NCBI GenBank assembly: GCA_022566535.1
Contig: JADFIR010000004.1
Coordinates: 1 to 64,000 of the forward strand
Direction of reading: 5' to 3'
Length of the DNA: 64,000 nt
From: Planctomycetota bacterium
Lineage (GTDB): Bacteria > Planctomycetota > Phycisphaerae > Phycisphaerales > SM1A02
Part shown: positions 1 to 9,178 of the stretch, in pieces
Position numbering within the stretch: the stretch's first letter is position 1
How the letters are laid out: every line of letters begins with the position of its first letter
Position numbers and translations under genes: made by a program
The notes under the pieces: generated by a model
Told to the model about the DNA's origin: nothing
Database searches by the model: none
Seen by the model: only the letters and a program-made list of their open reading frames with translations

Positions 1-1181
<1,181 letters not shown>

Positions 1182-1205
1182 GCAGTTCGATGTGGCAACA
1201 CGGAC

Positions 1206-1223
1206 CCCCGGGCAAGCCCGGGG
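1206..1223. repeat. GC-rich palindrome (dispersed hairpin family)
   Basis: Arms CCCCGGGC and GCCCGGGG are separated by two bases and followed by GCTTTA. It sits just after the ppdK stop and before the convergent VOC gene, so it could help terminate both transcripts, but there is no run of T. Similar arm-loop-arm-GCTTTA/GCTAA sequences recur across the window, which suggests a dispersed palindromic repeat rather than a dedicated terminator. Confidence 0.55.
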
Positions 1224-1234
1224 CTTTATGGTTG

Positions 1235-1603
1235 TCACTCCGCGCTGTGCTGCTTGGTGTACCGCGGCTGGAAGAGCTGGACCTGGAAATCGCCCGGCAT
1301 CCGGAAGTGAGTCGCGAGCCCATAGCCGAGATCACGAACCTCGTCTGTGAACTCGACGCCCCGAGCCTTGAGCTGGGCCACCGTCTTCTCGATGTCGTCG
1401 CAATAAAACGAGATGTAATGGGTTCCCGAGCGTTGGCCGTCCTCGGCCTCAGCCGGGTGACAGCCCATGTCGGCTTGCGGGAGGTCGAAGATCAGCCACC
1501 CGTCCCCGACATCGGTATACGAGAACCCGAGCTTGTCTCGGATGAACGCCCGGAGCTCTTGGGGCTCCGATGTGTAGAACATGGTGTGGACGCCCGTGAT
1601 CAT
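1235..1603 (-). CDS. VOC (glyoxalase/bleomycin-resistance fold) family protein
   Basis: A single-domain protein of 122 residues. The start MITGVHTMFYTSEPQELRAF, the middle HYISFYCDDIEKTVAQL and the end GDFQVQLFQPRY match the paired beta-alpha-beta-beta-beta units of the vicinal-oxygen-chelate superfamily. Metal ligands would come from the first strand (His at position 6), the central HYISF strand and the terminal strand (Gln where Glu is common). Substrate cannot be inferred; these small proteins include glyoxalases, dioxygenases and antibiotic-binding proteins. It stands alone, convergent with ppdK. Confidence 0.85.
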   Translation of the reverse strand: MITGVHTMFYTSEPQELRAFIRDKLGFSYTDVGDGWLIFDLPQADMGCHPAEAEDGQRSGTHYISFYCDDIEKTVAQLKARGVEFTDEVRDLGYGLATHFRMPGDFQVQLFQPRYTKQHSAE

Positions 1604-1713
1604 TGATTCGTCCTCCCTTCGCTTTGACGCGACGATCTTTGCACGACATCGTTTGAGCAGGAGACTGCTTGATCAGGTCCATACGGCCTGCGGCCCAGGC
1701 GGGCTGCGGGTTG

Positions 1714-1917
1714 TCAGCCATCCTGCAAGGTCTGCTCCGAGCCCCTTTGGCCTGCCCGGTGACTCGTTTGGCTCTCCTGCCGGCGTCGCCGAAGCTGCTC
1801 GGTCTGCTTTTGCCAGAAGGCAAGCTGCTCCTGCGGGGACGTCGCGGCGATCAGCTGACGAACTCGCTGGGCCCCTCGCCTCTTTATGGCGACGCAATCA
1901 AACATCTTGGTCTTCAT
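1714..1917 (-). CDS. Small partner protein of a PIN-domain toxin module
   Basis: A 67-residue protein starting MKTKMFDCVAIKRRGAQRV and containing a SPQEQLAFWQKQTEQL stretch. From memory this combination (FDCVxxKRRGA, then a TxEExLxFW motif) is typical of short proteins encoded directly downstream of, and overlapping, PIN-domain genes in toxin-antitoxin-like pairs. The ATG at 1917 lies inside the last codons of the PIN frame (stop at 1898-1900), an overlap of about 20 bases that implies translational coupling. A TTG two codons earlier could also start it. Its PIN partner is truncated, so the module is probably inactive. The C-terminal 20 residues look unlike family members and may be read-through of decayed sequence. 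Confidence 0.6.
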   Translation of the reverse strand: MKTKMFDCVAIKRRGAQRVRQLIAATSPQEQLAFWQKQTEQLRRRRQESQTSHRAGQRGSEQTLQDG

Positions 1918-2077
1918 AGGCAATCACCTGGTGAGGAGAGCAGATAGCAATCGTCGAGTGTCCCTGGATCACATTGACTGCATTGTAGAGTGGGATCTTC
2001 TCAAAGTGGACAATGTGTTGGAAGTTCCAGCTCACGATGACTCGGCATCCCGCTTCGCCTGCCTGTAGGTGGCGGGC
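1898..2077 (-). pseudogene. PIN-domain toxin remnant, C-terminal third only
   Basis: The reading frame encodes RHLQAGEAGCRVIVSWNFQHIV then NAVNVIQGHSTIAICSPHQVI. VSWNFxHIV followed by YNxVNxxxGxxxIxIxSPxEVI is the characteristic C-terminal end of a PIN ribonuclease subfamily. The frame stays open upstream to 2146, but that part (MRGSLPCGAIGAPPARRR) bears no resemblance to a PIN N-terminus and contains the arm of a GC-rich palindrome (2139-2158). The first acidic catalytic residues are therefore missing. Inference: the 5' two thirds were deleted, with the palindrome at the breakpoint. Confidence 0.6.
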
Positions 2078-2138
2078 TCCGACTCGTCGCCAGCGTCGTC
2101 GCGCTGGTGGCGCACCAATGGCCCCGCATGGCAATGAG

Positions 2139-2158
2139 CCCCGCATGGCAATGCGGGG
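2139..2158. repeat. GC-rich palindrome at the PIN remnant breakpoint
   Basis: Arms CCCCGCAT and ATGCGGGG around GGCA, followed by CTTCTT. An imperfect extra half copy (GGCCCCGCATGGCAATG) lies immediately upstream at about 2120-2137, so the element is partly duplicated. It resembles the palindrome at about 13976-14000 (CCCCGCAT plus ATGCGGGG). Confidence 0.55.
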
Positions 2159-2216
2159 CTTCTTCTCGCAGCCGGCTTGCTACCCCGTGCTGTGCCGCCT
2201 CGGCTACAGCGCCTTG

Positions 2217-2954
2217 TTAGGCCGCCGCCGATGTGTGCGGGAGATTGTCAGCTGCCTCGAACAAAGGCCTCAAGCCCCGCCAGTCGGCGCGCATCTTATT
2301 CAAAGGCCGATGTGTGTTCACGACTGTGGGACTTGGATGATACATCGGAACCAGATAAATCGTGTTGGTGAGGTGCAGATGCCGCCCCACTAGGTCAGAC
2401 AGCCGACCCGTTTCTGAAAGGTCAAACGCTCGTTGGATCGCGTACAGTGCTCCACGGCCTAGTGTGACGACGACGCGGGGGGCCACGATTGTGATAGTCC
2501 GTCTGAGAAAGTCCGAACAATTGGCGAAGCATCGCTGCGGAACCGGTTGCTGTGATCCGCGACGACCACCGCCCTTCATGCACAAGACGGCGTTGGTGAA
2601 GAAAAGTACGTTGTCAGGCTTACCGAGCTTCGGCGGAGCGATGACAAACCCCGCCTCCCGTACAAGCTCGACTAGATGAAGGTTGGTTGGAACATCGTGA
2701 CCGGCCCATCCGCAGCCCTTTCGAAACCCTGCGACGTCGGAGAAGTCCTGCGCCACAACGACCAGCGGTGAATCAAGGTTGCCTTGCCACCGGGTATAGG
2801 GACCGATTTCGTTGGAGTCCAGATCGCCCCCGTCAATGCGCGAAGCATTCTCAAGATGCTTTGCGCAAAGGGAACAGCCCTTACGATCAGTGACGAGCGC
2901 GCGGTAGGACGCCTGCTTTGTCTCATATTCCATGCTGACGCTCGGCTCAGACAT
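2217..2954 (-). CDS. Uracil-DNA glycosylase superfamily protein (probable Fe-S type)
   Basis: A 245-residue protein with the layout of family 4/5 uracil-DNA glycosylases: an N-terminal GCSLC (Cys27, Cys30), the core strand LVVVAQDFSD, FFTNAVLC, a strand RVVVTLGRGA and a C-terminal YHPSP motif. Cys125 and Cys142 are separated by 16 residues, which with the first pair would complete the C-x2-C/C-x16-C iron-sulphur ligand set. The usual motif 1 (GEAPG) is replaced by AQDFSD, which is odd for an active uracil-excising enzyme, so substrate may differ. Codon choice looks less GC-biased than neighbours and it sits next to a decayed toxin module, consistent with transfer. Role: base-excision repair or uracil-DNA-linked defence, unresolved. 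Confidence 0.75.
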   Translation of the reverse strand: MSEPSVSMEYETKQASYRALVTDRKGCSLCAKHLENASRIDGGDLDSNEIGPYTRWQGNLDSPLVVVAQDFSDVAGFRKGCGWAGHDVPTNLHLVELVREAGFVIAPPKLGKPDNVLFFTNAVLCMKGGGRRGSQQPVPQRCFANCSDFLRRTITIVAPRVVVTLGRGALYAIQRAFDLSETGRLSDLVGRHLHLTNTIYLVPMYHPSPTVVNTHRPLNKMRADWRGLRPLFEAADNLPHTSAAA

Positions 2955-3112
2955 GCACGAATCTCGCGGACAGGTGCGTGCTCACGAAGATTGATATCGG
3001 CGGTTTCAGGTCGATTGTTCAGGACTCCCCGGCCCGTCGCCTCGGTCGGGCATGGAATAAACGCCCCGGTAGCGTGTCTTGTCATTTACGGACCAACTGT
3101 GGAGATGCTCCC

Positions 3113-3376
3113 ATGCGCGTTGCCGGCTCCCTGTGCCTGCTGATCGCCGCGTTGCTCCTGGCCGGCTGCCACGACGGGCTCTACACCGGTAGCTACGGTT
3201 ATGGCTATTCAAGCGGTGTCCTGGTCACGGCTGGGGTCTACGACGGGCCGCACTACGGCTACCAGCACGCCTACGGTCACCCCCATTACCGCCCCGGGCA
3301 CTATGGACACAATGTCTACCGACACGCCGGCTATGGCCACCATCACGGCCACGGCCATCATTCCTACCGCTACTGA
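3113..3376 (+). CDS. Small Gly/Tyr/His-rich lipoprotein
   Basis: An 87-residue protein with a basic start (MRVAG), a hydrophobic run and a lipobox LLLAGC at about residues 14-19, so it should be lipidated and anchored. The mature part is a low-complexity tail rich in Gly, Tyr and especially His (HHHGHGHH near the end). No enzyme domain is visible. His-rich tails of this sort can bind divalent metal, but function is unknown. The ATG was chosen because it places the signal peptide at the N-terminus; the frame is open further upstream. Confidence 0.65.
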   Translation: MRVAGSLCLLIAALLLAGCHDGLYTGSYGYGYSSGVLVTAGVYDGPHYGYQHAYGHPHYRPGHYGHNVYRHAGYGHHHGHGHHSYRY

Positions 3377-3595
3377 GACATGGTCCTCCTGATTGGCGGC
3401 GGCGGCGGCGCTGGCGGTCGGGCCGGCGGCGACAATTGCCCTGAATCCAAGGCGCTGACTTCAGCGGCGCAGACGCTATGATCTGCGGGTCCGTCTCCTC
3501 AGCGGGTCACTGCTGAGGATGGCCGCTCGCCGGGGGGTCCCGATTCGATCGGGATCGTCGGCGAACCTTGGCATTGCTCTGCGGAGTTCCCGTTC

Positions 3596-4939
3596 ATGGC
3601 CAACGCCACCGCCACCCAGCATCCGCCGATCGCCCAAGCCCATCTGCCAGCGAAGGTGTTTGAAGAGCTCGAGATCGTTAGGGATCCAGCGAACCTGTTC
3701 CACCAGACGATCGAGCAGGTGCTCATTGCCGCTCAACTCGTGGGGCTAGCCCACCATCAACAGATCATTCTTGCCCAGCCCCACAACGAGATCATGGTGC
3801 ACTTTCCGGTGCTCATGGACGACGGGCACCACGATCTTTTCAAGGGCTATCGGGTGCAGCACAACAATGCGCTGGGGCCGTACAAGGGCGGCCTTCGCTA
3901 CCACCCAGATGTCCACCTGGACCACATCAAGGCGCTGGCGGTCCTGATGACGATGAAATGTTCGCTGGTGCGGATCCCCTTCGGCGGCGGCAAGGGCGGG
4001 GTCAAATGCAACCCGCGCGATCTCAGCCGCGACGAGCTGATGCGGGTCACCCGCAGGTTCTGCTCGGCGATCAGCAATCAGATCGGGCCCGATTACGACA
4101 TTCCCGCCCCGGACGTGGGCACCAACGCCCAGATCATGGCTTGGTTTGCCGACACCTACGCCCAGATGACCCCCGAGCACGAGCGCCACGACACGCGGCG
4201 CATCGTCACCGGCAAGCCCGTGGAGATGGGCGGATCGCTCGGCCGAGACAAGGCGACCGGCCAGGGCATGGTAAACGTGTTCAAGGAGATGCTGCCGGAG
4301 CTGGGCATCGACATTGACAAGATGAGCTTCAGTCTCATCGGATTCGGCAACGTCGGCGGATGGACCGGGCGGCTGCTGGTGGAGCTGGGGGCCTCGCTGC
4401 GGGCGGTGCTCGACCACACCGGAGCCATCCACAACGACCAGGGGATCAACCCCAGCGCCCTCGCCGACCACGTCTCCCAGACCGGGGGCGTGGGCGGCTT
4501 CGACGAAGCCGAAGCGATCAGTGAGCAGGAGTTCTATGGCGTGCCCGTGGACGTCTTCATCCCCGCCGCTCTGGAGCAGATGATCACGTCGCGTAGAGCG
4601 AAGTTGATCAACGCCCGGGTTCTGGCTGAGGCCGCCAACGCCCCCACCACGCCCGAAGGTGACGCGGTCCTCACGCAGCGAGGCATCGAAATCCTGCCCG
4701 CCATCCTCTGCAACGCCGGCGGCGTGACCGTCTCCTATTTCGAGTGGGTCCAGAACCGATCGGCCATGTACTGGACGGCTGAGGAAGTCGATCATCGGCT
4801 CAACATCCATATGGTGCTGGCGGCGAGGCGCGTGAAGCTCGCCCGGGTGAAGTATGAATGCGACATGCGGACCGCCAGCTACTGTGCGGCGCTGGAGCAG
4901 ATCGGGAAGGTCTACGACCTCCGTGGCGTGTTTCCGTAG
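3596..4939 (+). CDS. gdhA: Glutamate dehydrogenase (Glu/Leu/Phe/Val dehydrogenase family)
   Basis: A 447-residue enzyme that interconverts glutamate and 2-oxoglutarate plus ammonium. Signatures in order: PYKGGLRYHPDV (substrate-binding Lys), RIPFGGGKGGV (catalytic Lys), PAPDVGTN, GKPVEMGGSLGRDKATGQG, the Rossmann motif GFGNVGGW for the dinucleotide, AEAANAPTTPEGD and LCNAGGVTVSYFEWVQN. Length fits the hexameric class. The N-terminal 35 residues are longer than in many homologues. Cofactor preference (NAD or NADP) cannot be decided from the sequence. It appears monocistronic; the kinase gene downstream starts about 120 bases later. Confidence 0.95.
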   Translation: MANATATQHPPIAQAHLPAKVFEELEIVRDPANLFHQTIEQVLIAAQLVGLAHHQQIILAQPHNEIMVHFPVLMDDGHHDLFKGYRVQHNNALGPYKGGLRYHPDVHLDHIKALAVLMTMKCSLVRIPFGGGKGGVKCNPRDLSRDELMRVTRRFCSAISNQIGPDYDIPAPDVGTNAQIMAWFADTYAQMTPEHERHDTRRIVTGKPVEMGGSLGRDKATGQGMVNVFKEMLPELGIDIDKMSFSLIGFGNVGGWTGRLLVELGASLRAVLDHTGAIHNDQGINPSALADHVSQTGGVGGFDEAEAISEQEFYGVPVDVFIPAALEQMITSRRAKLINARVLAEAANAPTTPEGDAVLTQRGIEILPAILCNAGGVTVSYFEWVQNRSAMYWTAEEVDHRLNIHMVLAARRVKLARVKYECDMRTASYCAALEQIGKVYDLRGVFP

Positions 4940-5059
4940 ACTCATCGGTGCGCCGGTCCGGTGTGCCCGCTCGCCGGGGTACTGCTGCCGGCCGACCGAA
5001 GTCGAGATCGCAGGGTCGCTCAGCGGTGCATACGCTGTTGAGCTAGGTTGGACGAGACG

Positions 5060-5812
5060 ATGCGACGTGTAAACAACACCAAGCCAACGCCGCGGATCCG
5101 CACGTTCGAGCTCAAGCCCGGCCGAATGCTGGCGGGCAAGTACGCCGTCGAGTCGCTGCTGGGCGCGGGATGGGAGGGCGAGGTGTACAAGGTCGTGGAG
5201 ACCCGCACCGGCATCCCCCGGGCGGCCAAGGTGTTCTTCCCGCACCGCAACGTCCGCGACCGAGCCGTCACCTTCTACGCCCGCAAGCTCAATCGCCTGC
5301 GCAAATGCCCCATCGTCATTCAATACCACCACTCGGAGGTGATCCGCTCCCGAGGCGTGCCGGTGACGTGCCTGATCAGCGAGTTCGTGGAGGGCGAGCT
5401 GCTCAGCGACTTTCTCGCCCACCAGCCGGGCAAGCGGCTGCAGCCCTTCGAGGCCATGCATCTGCTGTACACCCTGGCTTTGGGAGTGGAGCAGATCCAC
5501 AAGGTGGGCGAATACCACGGCGACCTGCATTCGCAGAACGTGATGGTCCAGCGGCAGGGCATCTTCTTCAACGTCAAGCTCGTGGACTTCTACCACTGGG
5601 GAGCGCCGTCGGCGTACCACATCCGCGAGGACGTGGTGCAGTTGGTTCATTTGCTCTACGAAGCCGTCGGCGGCCGGCAGCGCTACGCCACTCAATCGCC
5701 GGCGGTGAAGGCCGTCTGCCGCGGCCTGCGCCGTGACCTTATCAGCGCCCGATTCCCCACTGCCCGGCACCTCCGCGAGCACCTGGAATCATTCCTCTGG
5801 CCCGCCCCGTAG
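5060..5812 (+). CDS. Atypical protein-kinase-fold protein
   Basis: A 250-residue single kinase-like domain without membrane segment. A glycine loop GAGWEGEVYK (about 35-44), the ATP-anchoring lysine in AAKVFF (Lys57), a catalytic loop HGDLHSQN (Asp155, Asn160) and a metal-binding Asp in VDFYHWG (Asp176) are present. HGDLHxxN instead of HRDLKxxN, and DFY instead of DFG, set it apart from ordinary Hanks-type Ser/Thr kinases and recall small-molecule or RIO/ABC1-like kinases. The activation segment is very short. Target unknown. A TTG at 5048 could add four residues; ATG is preferred. Neighbours give no clue. Confidence 0.8.
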   Translation: MRRVNNTKPTPRIRTFELKPGRMLAGKYAVESLLGAGWEGEVYKVVETRTGIPRAAKVFFPHRNVRDRAVTFYARKLNRLRKCPIVIQYHHSEVIRSRGVPVTCLISEFVEGELLSDFLAHQPGKRLQPFEAMHLLYTLALGVEQIHKVGEYHGDLHSQNVMVQRQGIFFNVKLVDFYHWGAPSAYHIREDVVQLVHLLYEAVGGRQRYATQSPAVKAVCRGLRRDLISARFPTARHLREHLESFLWPAP

Positions 5813-5879
5813 CCGCTGGCGGAAGCCCGCGGAGCGAGCCGGGGTTTGCACAGCCCGCTGGGCGCCCGACCCGCCATGA

Positions 5880-5904
5880 CCGCGACCGCTGGTCGCGGCT
5901 TTAC
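5880..5904 (+). repeat. Dispersed palindrome, CCGCGACC/GGTCGCGG type
   Basis: Arms CCGCGACC and GGTCGCGG with a 3-base loop, then CTTTAC. The same element, differing only in the loop, recurs at 29981-30007 (inverted), 57299-57322 and 59274-59300, always between genes. The conserved CTTTACAG on one side shows it is an oriented repeat and not a simple terminator. Confidence 0.7.
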
Positions 5905-5969
5905 CGGGAGGATGGCCGATACGCGCCCATAGCGTCCACGATGCGCACAGCGCACCCTACGACCAACGG

Positions 5970-6662
5970 CTACTCCTCGATGATCTCCAGCAGCTCGACG
6001 TCGAAGATGAGCGTCGCTTTGGGCGGGATGCTTCTGCTGCCGCGCTCGCCGTAGGCCAGGTCGTAGGGGATGATCAGCTTGCGTTTGCCGCCGACGCACA
6101 TCGACCCCACGCCTTCGGTCCAGCCCCCGATCACGCGGCCCAACGTGAACGTTGTCGGCTGGCCCCGATCGACGGAACTGTCGAACTTCGTCCCATCCAC
6201 CAGCCAGCCGGTGTAGTGGACGGTCACCTTGCTGCTGGGACCGGCCGGCTGCGGGCCGTCACCTTCGACGATGTCAAAGTACTTCAGGCCGGAGTCGGTC
6301 TCGATCCAATCGCCTTGAACCGAGTCGCCGGGGAATCGTGGCACCATGACGTCCGATTCTACACTGCAGCCGGTCGTTTCGAAAATGAGGCGGCGCTTGG
6401 CGCCGTCGGTGAAGACGATGACGTCGATGGTCCTGCCCCCTTTGTTGAGATCGAAGCTTGCCGAGGCGACGACGCCGCCGGTGAGCTCTTGCGCGGTCTG
6501 AATCGCCTGGGCAAGATCGACGGGCCGGCCCCTGAGCGTTGTTTCAACTTCCCGAGCCTGGGGCGGGATGGCGCTGTAATCCTTGCCGGATTCGAACAGC
6601 GTTGCGGCTGCGCCCATCAGGAGCCCGCCCACCGCGTAAACCAAGAGGTTTCTTGACATCAT
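5970..6662 (-). CDS. FKBP-type peptidyl-prolyl isomerase, membrane-anchored or exported
   Basis: A 230-residue protein. Residues 1-21 form a hydrophobic signal or anchor ([18 protein letters not shown]). Residues 25-115 are an unassigned domain. The C-terminal 110 residues are a complete FKBP domain: [60 protein letters not shown]. The Y, D, W and F pocket residues are conserved, so cis-trans prolyl isomerase activity is expected in the envelope. No operon partner. The upstream domain does not match the dimerising domain of Mip/FkpA by eye. Confidence 0.9.
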   Translation of the reverse strand: MMSRNLLVYAVGGLLMGAAATLFESGKDYSAIPPQAREVETTLRGRPVDLAQAIQTAQELTGGVVASASFDLNKGGRTIDVIVFTDGAKRRLIFETTGCSVESDVMVPRFPGDSVQGDWIETDSGLKYFDIVEGDGPQPAGPSSKVTVHYTGWLVDGTKFDSSVDRGQPTTFTLGRVIGGWTEGVGSMCVGGKRKLIIPYDLAYGERGSRSIPPKATLIFDVELLEIIEE

Positions 6663-6769
6663 GGTTTGAGCCTTTCTTCAAGAATGGTTTGAGCCCACAA
6701 TCGGCCAGCGCCCGCCGGCCTGACCGGGAACAGACTAGCCGATCACCGGTCGCGCGGGTAGCCGGCGGG

Positions 6770-6843
6770 CTACGCCCGCCGATACCGGGACGCGTAGCGT
6801 CCCGGCTACTTGGTGCAAGCGCGCGGCCAAATGGCCGCGGCTA
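6770..6843. repeat. Cluster of three different GC-rich palindromes
   Basis: Three arm-loop-arm units stand in a row: GGCGGGC..GCCCGCC, CGGGACG..CGTCCCG followed by GCTA, and CGCGGCC..GGCCGCG followed by GCTAA. They fill the interval between the FKBP gene and the HIT gene and end at the HIT stop codon. Stem sequences differ but the layout and the trailing GCTA are shared with other intergenic palindromes of the window. Confidence 0.6.
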
Positions 6844-7272
6844 ATCGTTCTCCATCGCCGCCCGCATGCGCTCGACCAGGTCATGTGCGTGCTTTTGGCC
6901 GAGGCGGCCGGCGCTCCAACCGATGCCCAGCCCGGCGTCGGGAAACTTCGCAATGATGTGGAAGTGCACGTGCATCACGACCTGGTGGGCAGCGGCACCG
7001 TTGTTCTGGAGAACGTTGTAGGCGGTGCAGCCGGTGGCTTGCATCACCGCCCGACACAGCCGAGGCAGGATGCGACCCAGCGCCGCAGCCGATTCATCGC
7101 TCAGCTCGTGCAAGTGTGCAGCGGGCTCTTTGGGGATGAGCAGCGTGTGCCCGTCGCTGAGCGGGCCGATGTCAAGGAACGCCAGGACGTGGTCATCCTC
7201 GTAGATCTTGTGACACGGGATCTCACCGTTGATGATCTTGTCGAAGATGGTGGATTCGCGCTCGCTCATCAT
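6841..7272 (-). CDS. HIT family protein (nucleotide hydrolase/transferase)
   Basis: A 143-residue histidine-triad protein. The N-terminus reads TIFDKIINGEIPCHKIYEDD, a hallmark of the HinT/HIT branch, and the catalytic triad is HVHFHII with the preceding HQVVM. Members hydrolyse nucleoside phosphoramidates or dinucleoside polyphosphates. Two adjacent ATG codons (7272, 7269) are candidate starts; the open frame extends 22 codons further without similarity. The gene is divergent from nadC, with a gap of about 84 bases for both promoters. Confidence 0.93.
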   Translation of the reverse strand: MMSERESTIFDKIINGEIPCHKIYEDDHVLAFLDIGPLSDGHTLLIPKEPAAHLHELSDESAAALGRILPRLCRAVMQATGCTAYNVLQNNGAAAHQVVMHVHFHIIAKFPDAGLGIGWSAGRLGQKHAHDLVERMRAAMEND

Positions 7273-7355
7273 TGATCCCGTTTCAGGGGTCGGCCGCGCC
7301 AAGAGCATAGCACCCGCCTTCTGGGAATCGCAAACCACCGTAGACTACAGGCGGC

Positions 7356-8270
7356 ATGCTCGACCTCAACACTCTTGGGCTGCCGCGCCTGTTTGACGCG
7401 CTGACCGCCGACGGATCACTTCACCGGCTGCTGGCCGGCGCCCGCGCCGAAGAACTCGGCGACGTTGGCGACGTTACCACGGCAAGCATCATCGACGATG
7501 GGTGGGCAGTATGTGCGGTCGGGGTGGCCCGCGAGCCGGGGGTTGTGGCCGGGCTAGCGGCCATGAGACACATCCTCGACGCCTTCGATTGCGCTGCCGA
7601 CTTCAAACCATCAATCGGCGACGGCGAGCCATGCGCCGCCGGGCAACCTCTGTGGCGGCTGGTCGGCGAGCTGGCGCCGATCCTCACCGTCGAACGCACC
7701 ATGCTCAACATCGTCGGCCGGCTTAGCGGAATTGCCACGGTCACCCGACGCTATGTTGAAGAAGTGGCCGGGACCAAGGCCGCCATCTGCGACACGCGCA
7801 AGACCACTCCCGGAATGCGGTCGCTGGAGAAGTACGCGGTCCGCTGTGGCGGCGGCATCGTGCACCGGCTCGGCCTGTACGATGCGGCACTGTTCAAGGA
7901 CAATCACTTGGCCCACCTGACTCCCAGCGAGTTCATCGGCGCCGTTACCACGGCCTGCCAACGGGCCCGCGATCAATACGATCTTCGGTTCGTCGAAATC
8001 GAGGTCGATACATTAGAGCAGCTTCGGTTGGTACTGGAAGGTCAACCCGGTTTGATCGACGTTGTGCTGCTGGACAACATGCCGATCCAACAGTTGCGAA
8101 CCGCGGTCACCACGCGCGATGCCGCCGGGGGGAACGTACTGCTCGAAGCCTCCGGCGGGGTCGACCTGCGAACCGTCCGCGCGGTGGCTGAGACCGGTGT
8201 CGATCGGATTTCCGTCGGAGCGCTGACCCACGGCCCGGCGTGGCTGGATGTCGGCCTCGATCTCACCTGA
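7356..8270 (+). CDS. nadC: Nicotinate-nucleotide pyrophosphorylase (quinolinate phosphoribosyltransferase)
   Basis: A 304-residue enzyme of de novo NAD synthesis that converts quinolinate and PRPP to nicotinate mononucleotide. It contains GDVTTASI in the N-terminal domain, ERTMLNIVGRLSGIAT, the substrate-binding DTRKTTPGMRSLEKYAV, GGGIVHRLGLYDAALFKDNH, EIEVDTLEQ, VVLLDNM and the terminal LEASGGVDLRTVRAVAETGVDRISVGALTH. All are standard for type II QPRTase. It lies 3 bases upstream of the biotin ligase gene, so the two are almost certainly co-transcribed. nadA and nadB are not in the window. Confidence 0.97.
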   Translation: MLDLNTLGLPRLFDALTADGSLHRLLAGARAEELGDVGDVTTASIIDDGWAVCAVGVAREPGVVAGLAAMRHILDAFDCAADFKPSIGDGEPCAAGQPLWRLVGELAPILTVERTMLNIVGRLSGIATVTRRYVEEVAGTKAAICDTRKTTPGMRSLEKYAVRCGGGIVHRLGLYDAALFKDNHLAHLTPSEFIGAVTTACQRARDQYDLRFVEIEVDTLEQLRLVLEGQPGLIDVVLLDNMPIQQLRTAVTTRDAAGGNVLLEASGGVDLRTVRAVAETGVDRISVGALTHGPAWLDVGLDLT

Positions 8271-8273
8271 CCC

Positions 8274-9023
8274 ATGGTTGAAGCACCGATTGAACAATGG
8301 ACGACCCGTCTGGAGTCCGCGCTTGACGGCGACGGCGGCCGGGCCGGCCGGGTGATCGTGCTGCGAGAGACCGATTCCACTCAGGACGCAGCCAAACGAC
8401 TCAACGCGAAACCTGCGGATATCGTCGTCGCCTGGCGGCAGACGGCCGGTCATGGTCGATTGGGGCGAACCTGGGCCGACACCCACGAGCAAGGCATTGC
8501 GGCCACCATCGTTGCTGAACGTGCGCCGTCGGAACGTCTGGCGATCACCTGTGCTGTCGGCGTCGCCCAAGCCGCCGAAGCGCTGCTTGGTCGATCGGTC
8601 GGGATCAAATGGCCCAACGACATTGTTGTCGATGGTCGCAAGCTTGCGGGCGTGCTCATCGAGCAGTCCGATCAAAGAGCTCTTATCGGAATTGGAATGA
8701 ACGTGCTCCAAACGCACTGGCCGCATGAGCTAGCCGGCCGGGCCGTCAGCCTCGTGCAACTCGGCGCCCGGGTCGATCGGATCGACGCCCTGGTAGCACT
8801 GCTGCGGGCCATGAACCGGGCGCTGCGCCTGTCCCAAGAGCAACTCATCGCTGAGTTCTCGGGTCGTGACGTGCTGCAAGGCGTCCGCGCCACGTTTCGA
8901 ACCGGGCTGCGGACTGTAACCGGAACGGTGATTGAAACCGATCCGATGCGCGGGCTTGTGGTGCGGACCGACGCCGACACGGTGTACCTCCATTCGGCTA
9001 CAACAACGCTCCTATCGGACTGA
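8274..9023 (+). CDS. birA: Biotin--[acetyl-CoA-carboxylase] ligase
   Basis: A 249-residue ligase that activates biotin as biotinyl-AMP and attaches it to a carrier lysine. The nucleotide-binding loop AGHGRLGRTW, the KWPNDIVVDGRKLAGVL block and the small C-terminal SH3-like domain ending VRTDADTVYLHS are visible. There is no N-terminal winged helix, so this is the non-regulatory class. It follows nadC by 3 bases, a pairing seen in several bacterial groups. Confidence 0.95.
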   Translation: MVEAPIEQWTTRLESALDGDGGRAGRVIVLRETDSTQDAAKRLNAKPADIVVAWRQTAGHGRLGRTWADTHEQGIAATIVAERAPSERLAITCAVGVAQAAEALLGRSVGIKWPNDIVVDGRKLAGVLIEQSDQRALIGIGMNVLQTHWPHELAGRAVSLVQLGARVDRIDALVALLRAMNRALRLSQEQLIAEFSGRDVLQGVRATFRTGLRTVTGTVIETDPMRGLVVRTDADTVYLHSATTTLLSD

Positions 9024-9178
9024 CGCACAAGCGGCATTGGGGCGGTAGGGAGAATCATGGCAAGCCACCCGCAGACTGCAGCTTTGCGGCGACCAAACGA
9101 CGCCTGGGCTCGTATAGTCCTCGTCGCTTTCAAGGCAGCATCAAAGTGACGCCGGCTCGATGCCGATGGTTTGAGCAC

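Noticed and set aside
3746-5782. A 678-codon open frame on the minus strand opposite glutamate dehydrogenase and the kinase
   Set aside because: Its product has no family pattern and its length follows from GC-biased third positions of the well-supported plus-strand genes.
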